Below are positions 14,103 through 15,971 of a DNA stretch of 15,971 nucleotides, one piece after another. The notes below the pieces were generated by a model, which was not told where the DNA came from, did not search any database, and saw nothing but the letters and a program-made list of their open reading frames with translations. This stretch comes from an uncultured Bacilli bacterium (GTDB lineage: Bacteria; Bacillota_I; Bacilli_A; RF39; UBA660): the NCBI GenBank assembly GCA_934130235.1, contig CAKOXU010000021.1, positions 1 to 15,971 on the forward strand, in the 5' to 3' direction. A program made the position numbers and the translations under genes. Every line of letters begins with the position of its first letter. The stretch's first letter is position 1.

Positions 14103-15615
14103 ATTTTACCAATTCATAACTTTCACATTTTTCACGAATTAAATTATTAATTTGTTTTAATTCACTTAAACGGTCTTCATTATTATTATCTATAATACTA
14201 ATAGCATTTTCAACCAATTCAGCATTTTCCTCTGTTTTAACATACTCTAACGCATTTTCAAATATTCTATTAGTTATATAACGTGTACCTCTTCCTGTAT
14301 CATTCTTAACTATTTTAGAACCATCTGATGTTTTAAAAGATGCCTTATTGCTGTAACCATTATAGTATTGAATAAAGTTAAAATACTTATTATTTGATAA
14401 ATCTGTTGAATTAGCTTTTAATCTTATTGAAGTTACTATAGATCCTTGAATTGCAGTCAAATTAGCTATATTTTCAGAATCATTTATAAATACATTATTA
14501 TAAACAAATAAATCATTTTGATTATTATAATTATAATTATCTGCTTTCTTAATAAATTTAGTTGCATTATCAATCATCAAGCCAGCATCCTCACCAATAA
14601 TAGTTTTTAAAGCTGCTGCTGATACTTCGTCAGATGCTAAATAATCTATATTTGCTAAATTTACAATTCCTTTAACTTCATCATATGTAGCATTAAACTT
14701 ACTTGATGAATCCATAACTATATCATAAATTGATTTAAATGAATTAATAACCTTTTCATCTTCTTTTGTCAATACATATGAAGTATCATCATTAATCATC
14801 ATATTAATAACATTCTCATTTGTATTAGCAAACTTCTCTAATAATACTTCTATTTTATATAGTGAATCCTTAGTATTCAAGCGCTTATCTAATTTACTTC
14901 TTGTTTCTTCATTTACATAATTTCTAGAATATACAGATACTATATTTCCAAAAACTTCACTACCCTTAGAGAATCCGTTTGATAAATCAGACTTTTTATA
15001 AGATTTGTTTCCAACTACTATACTTCCATCTTTTACATAAAAGTCGTACATAATATTAAATAAATTATTAACTTCTTCACTTGTAGCATTACTATCTACT
15101 AAATTAATTAATTCCTTAGTCATACTTTCTAGTTTTGATATAATAATTTTATCTTGTTCTATTAAAGCATAATCACTAATAGTCATAAACTCTTTTCCAT
15201 CCAAATGAAGATTATACTCTCTATACTTACTTAAAAATGTATTTAAATCATTTAATTCTTTATTTGTATTTAAACCTTTTGGATATAGTTTAGTCAATAT
15301 ACTTGATTTAAAATTACCATTTTCATCATATGTAGCACTTTTCAAAATATAATCTATATTTAAAAGAGTAATACTTGAAATTTGATCATCATCATTTAAA
15401 TAAAACTTATTAGATAAGTTATTATTCAAATTATCTTTCATATTATTAATAATAGATAGAGTTTCACTATCTGGATCAATTTGTTCAGCTGAATTATTAG
15501 TATTAGCTTCTTTATCTACACTTTTAGCGCATCCACCAGCTGTAAAAAGCGCTACTGAAGATAACAAAAATGCTAAGGCTCTCGTATTAAGTTTATTAAG
15601 TTTTACTTTATTCAT
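14101..15615 (-). CDS. Putative lipoprotein of unknown function
   Basis: A 504-residue exported protein. Residues 1-28 are a signal peptide: several lysines and an arginine, then a hydrophobic core (ALAFLLSSVALFTAGG), then Cys29. The lipobox reads T-A-G-G-C, which departs from the usual L-x-x-C (Ala at -3), so lipidation is probable, not certain. The mature part is rich in Asn, Asp, Ser and Lys, mostly predicted helical, with no cysteine until near the C-terminus (EKCESYELVK). I recognise no domain. It starts at ATG 15615 after GAGGGGG and has a strong promoter of its own (TTGACA, 17, TATCAT), so it is probably well expressed as a single gene. A terminator follows its stop. Confidence 0.75.
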   Translation of the reverse strand: MNKVKLNKLNTRALAFLLSSVALFTAGGCAKSVDKEANTNNSAEQIDPDSETLSIINNMKDNLNNNLSNKFYLNDDDQISSITLLNIDYILKSATYDENGNFKSSILTKLYPKGLNTNKELNDLNTFLSKYREYNLHLDGKEFMTISDYALIEQDKIIISKLESMTKELINLVDSNATSEEVNNLFNIMYDFYVKDGSIVVGNKSYKKSDLSNGFSKGSEVFGNIVSVYSRNYVNEETRSKLDKRLNTKDSLYKIEVLLEKFANTNENVINMMINDDTSYVLTKEDEKVINSFKSIYDIVMDSSSKFNATYDEVKGIVNLANIDYLASDEVSAAALKTIIGEDAGLMIDNATKFIKKADNYNYNNQNDLFVYNNVFINDSENIANLTAIQGSIVTSIRLKANSTDLSNNKYFNFIQYYNGYSNKASFKTSDGSKIVKNDTGRGTRYITNRIFENALEYVKTEENAELVENAISIIDNNNEDRLSELKQINNLIREKCESYELVK

Positions 15616-15639
15616 TGATATTCCCCCTCAATGCAGTAT

Positions 15640-15668
15640 ATGATATCATAAACCTACTTAATTGTCAA
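15640..15668 (-). promoter_or_regulatory. Promoter of the lipoprotein gene
   Basis: TTGACA (15663-15668), 17 bases, TATCAT (15640-15645) with TG one base upstream. It is divergent from the tRNA promoter. Confidence 0.78.
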
Positions 15669-15692
15669 ATTAAACTTTTTTTTAAAAAACTA

Positions 15693-15721
15693 TTGCATAT
15701 TGATGAATATTATGATATATT
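15693..15721 (+). promoter_or_regulatory. Promoter of the tRNA genes
   Basis: TTGCAT (15693-15698), 17 bases, TATATT (15716-15721) with TG one base upstream. It lies 29 bases before the first tRNA. Confidence 0.7.
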
Positions 15722-15750
15722 ATTTAAGTAAATTGGTGATACACAGAGAC

Positions 15751-15827
15751 GGATCTTTAGCTCAGTTGGTTAGAGCTCTCGGCTCATAACCGAGTGGTCG
15801 TAGGTTCGAGTCCTACAAGATCCACCA
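15751..15827 (+). tRNA. tRNA with CAT anticodon (Ile2 with lysidine, or elongator Met)
   Basis: A 77-base cloverleaf with encoded CCA. The acceptor stem GGATCTT pairs with AAGATCC, the anticodon loop CTCATAA has CAT at 15785-15787, and the T arm is TAGG/CCTA around TTCGAGT. G1-C72 pairing excludes initiator Met. The body (TTTAGCTCAGTTGGTTAGAGC, then GGTCGTAGGTTCGAGTCC) resembles the Bacillus tRNA-Ile(CAU) as I remember it, but Met is not excluded by sequence alone. Confidence 0.93.
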
Positions 15828-15835
15828 TTTTTTTT

Positions 15836-15920
15836 GCGAGTGTGGCGAAATTGGCAGACGCACTAGACTTAGGATCTAGCGGAGCAATCCATGGGGGTTC
15901 AAGTCCCTTCACTCGCACCA
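15836..15920 (+). tRNA. tRNA-Leu (anticodon TAG)
   Basis: An 85-base class II tRNA with encoded CCA. The acceptor GCGAGTG pairs with CACTCGC, and the anticodon stem CTAGA/TCTAG encloses TAG at 15870-15872, reading CTA codons. The long variable arm is typical of Leu. It is eight bases downstream of the previous tRNA, so the two are co-transcribed. Confidence 0.95.
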
Positions 15921-15931
15921 CAGATAAATTT

Positions 15932-15948
15932 GTTCGAAGTATTCGAAC
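15932..15948 (+). other. Small perfect hairpin after the tRNAs
   Basis: GTTCGAA pairs with TTCGAAC around GTA. No T run follows, so it is not a good terminator. An AAAGGA at 15957-15962 could be a ribosome binding site for a gene starting just past the window; nothing more can be said. Confidence 0.4.
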
Positions 15949-15971
15949 TTGTTATAGAAAGGAACTTAGTA

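Noticed and set aside
15932..15948. Terminator after the tRNA genes
   Set aside because: The stem is perfect but only seven pairs long and no T run follows.

Overview
The window is strongly AT-rich, gene-dense DNA from a spore-forming or spore-derived low-GC Gram-positive bacterium (Bacillota). Evidence: a SpoIIGA/pro-sigma-E pair, a T-box leader, AGGAGG- and AGGTGAT-type ribosome binding sites, TTGACA/TATAAT promoters often with an extended -10, short U-tailed terminators, and a cell-wall-anchored surface protein with a VPDTG sorting signal. TGG is the Trp codon and the genes are intact under the standard bacterial code. I cannot name the species; an uncultured gut Bacilli or Clostridia-like lineage is only a guess.

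All fourteen protein genes lie on the minus strand, so transcription runs from high to low coordinates. From the right: two tRNA genes on the plus strand (CAT anticodon and Leu-TAG, 15751-15920), divergent from a large putative lipoprotein (14101-15615). Then come cysS, a zinc-ribbon/proline-repeat/membrane protein (11472-12566), truB overlapping a nucleotidyltransferase gene, a T-box leader with a GAC (Asp) specifier in front of an archaeal-type aspS, a small zinc-ribbon protein, and a DUF1003 membrane protein. The 452-base interval 6687-7138 has no protein gene but is full of RNA. A 6S-like RNA runs leftward. Back to back with it, a strong promoter drives a plus-strand RNA predicted to fold into five consecutive hairpins ending in a terminator. 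Further left are a DnaQ-type exonuclease, spoIIGA-sigE, the peptidoglycan pair murL-murD, and the surface protein.

Functional themes: tRNA charging and modification (cysS, aspS, truB, two tRNAs), sporulation sigma-factor activation (SpoIIGA cleaves pro-sigma-E), and cell-wall synthesis. MurL (UDP-MurNAc-L-Ala-L-Glu epimerase) overlaps a MurD homologue whose usual DSKAT motif reads DSIAT. This points to the alternative route in which L-Glu is added first and then epimerised, bypassing glutamate racemase.

Most worth following up: the five-hairpin plus-strand RNA at 6967-7126, which matches no family I recognise; the MurD2-MurL-type pair; the 6S-like RNA beside it; and the compact junctions in which stop codon, terminator and the next promoter share the same bases.
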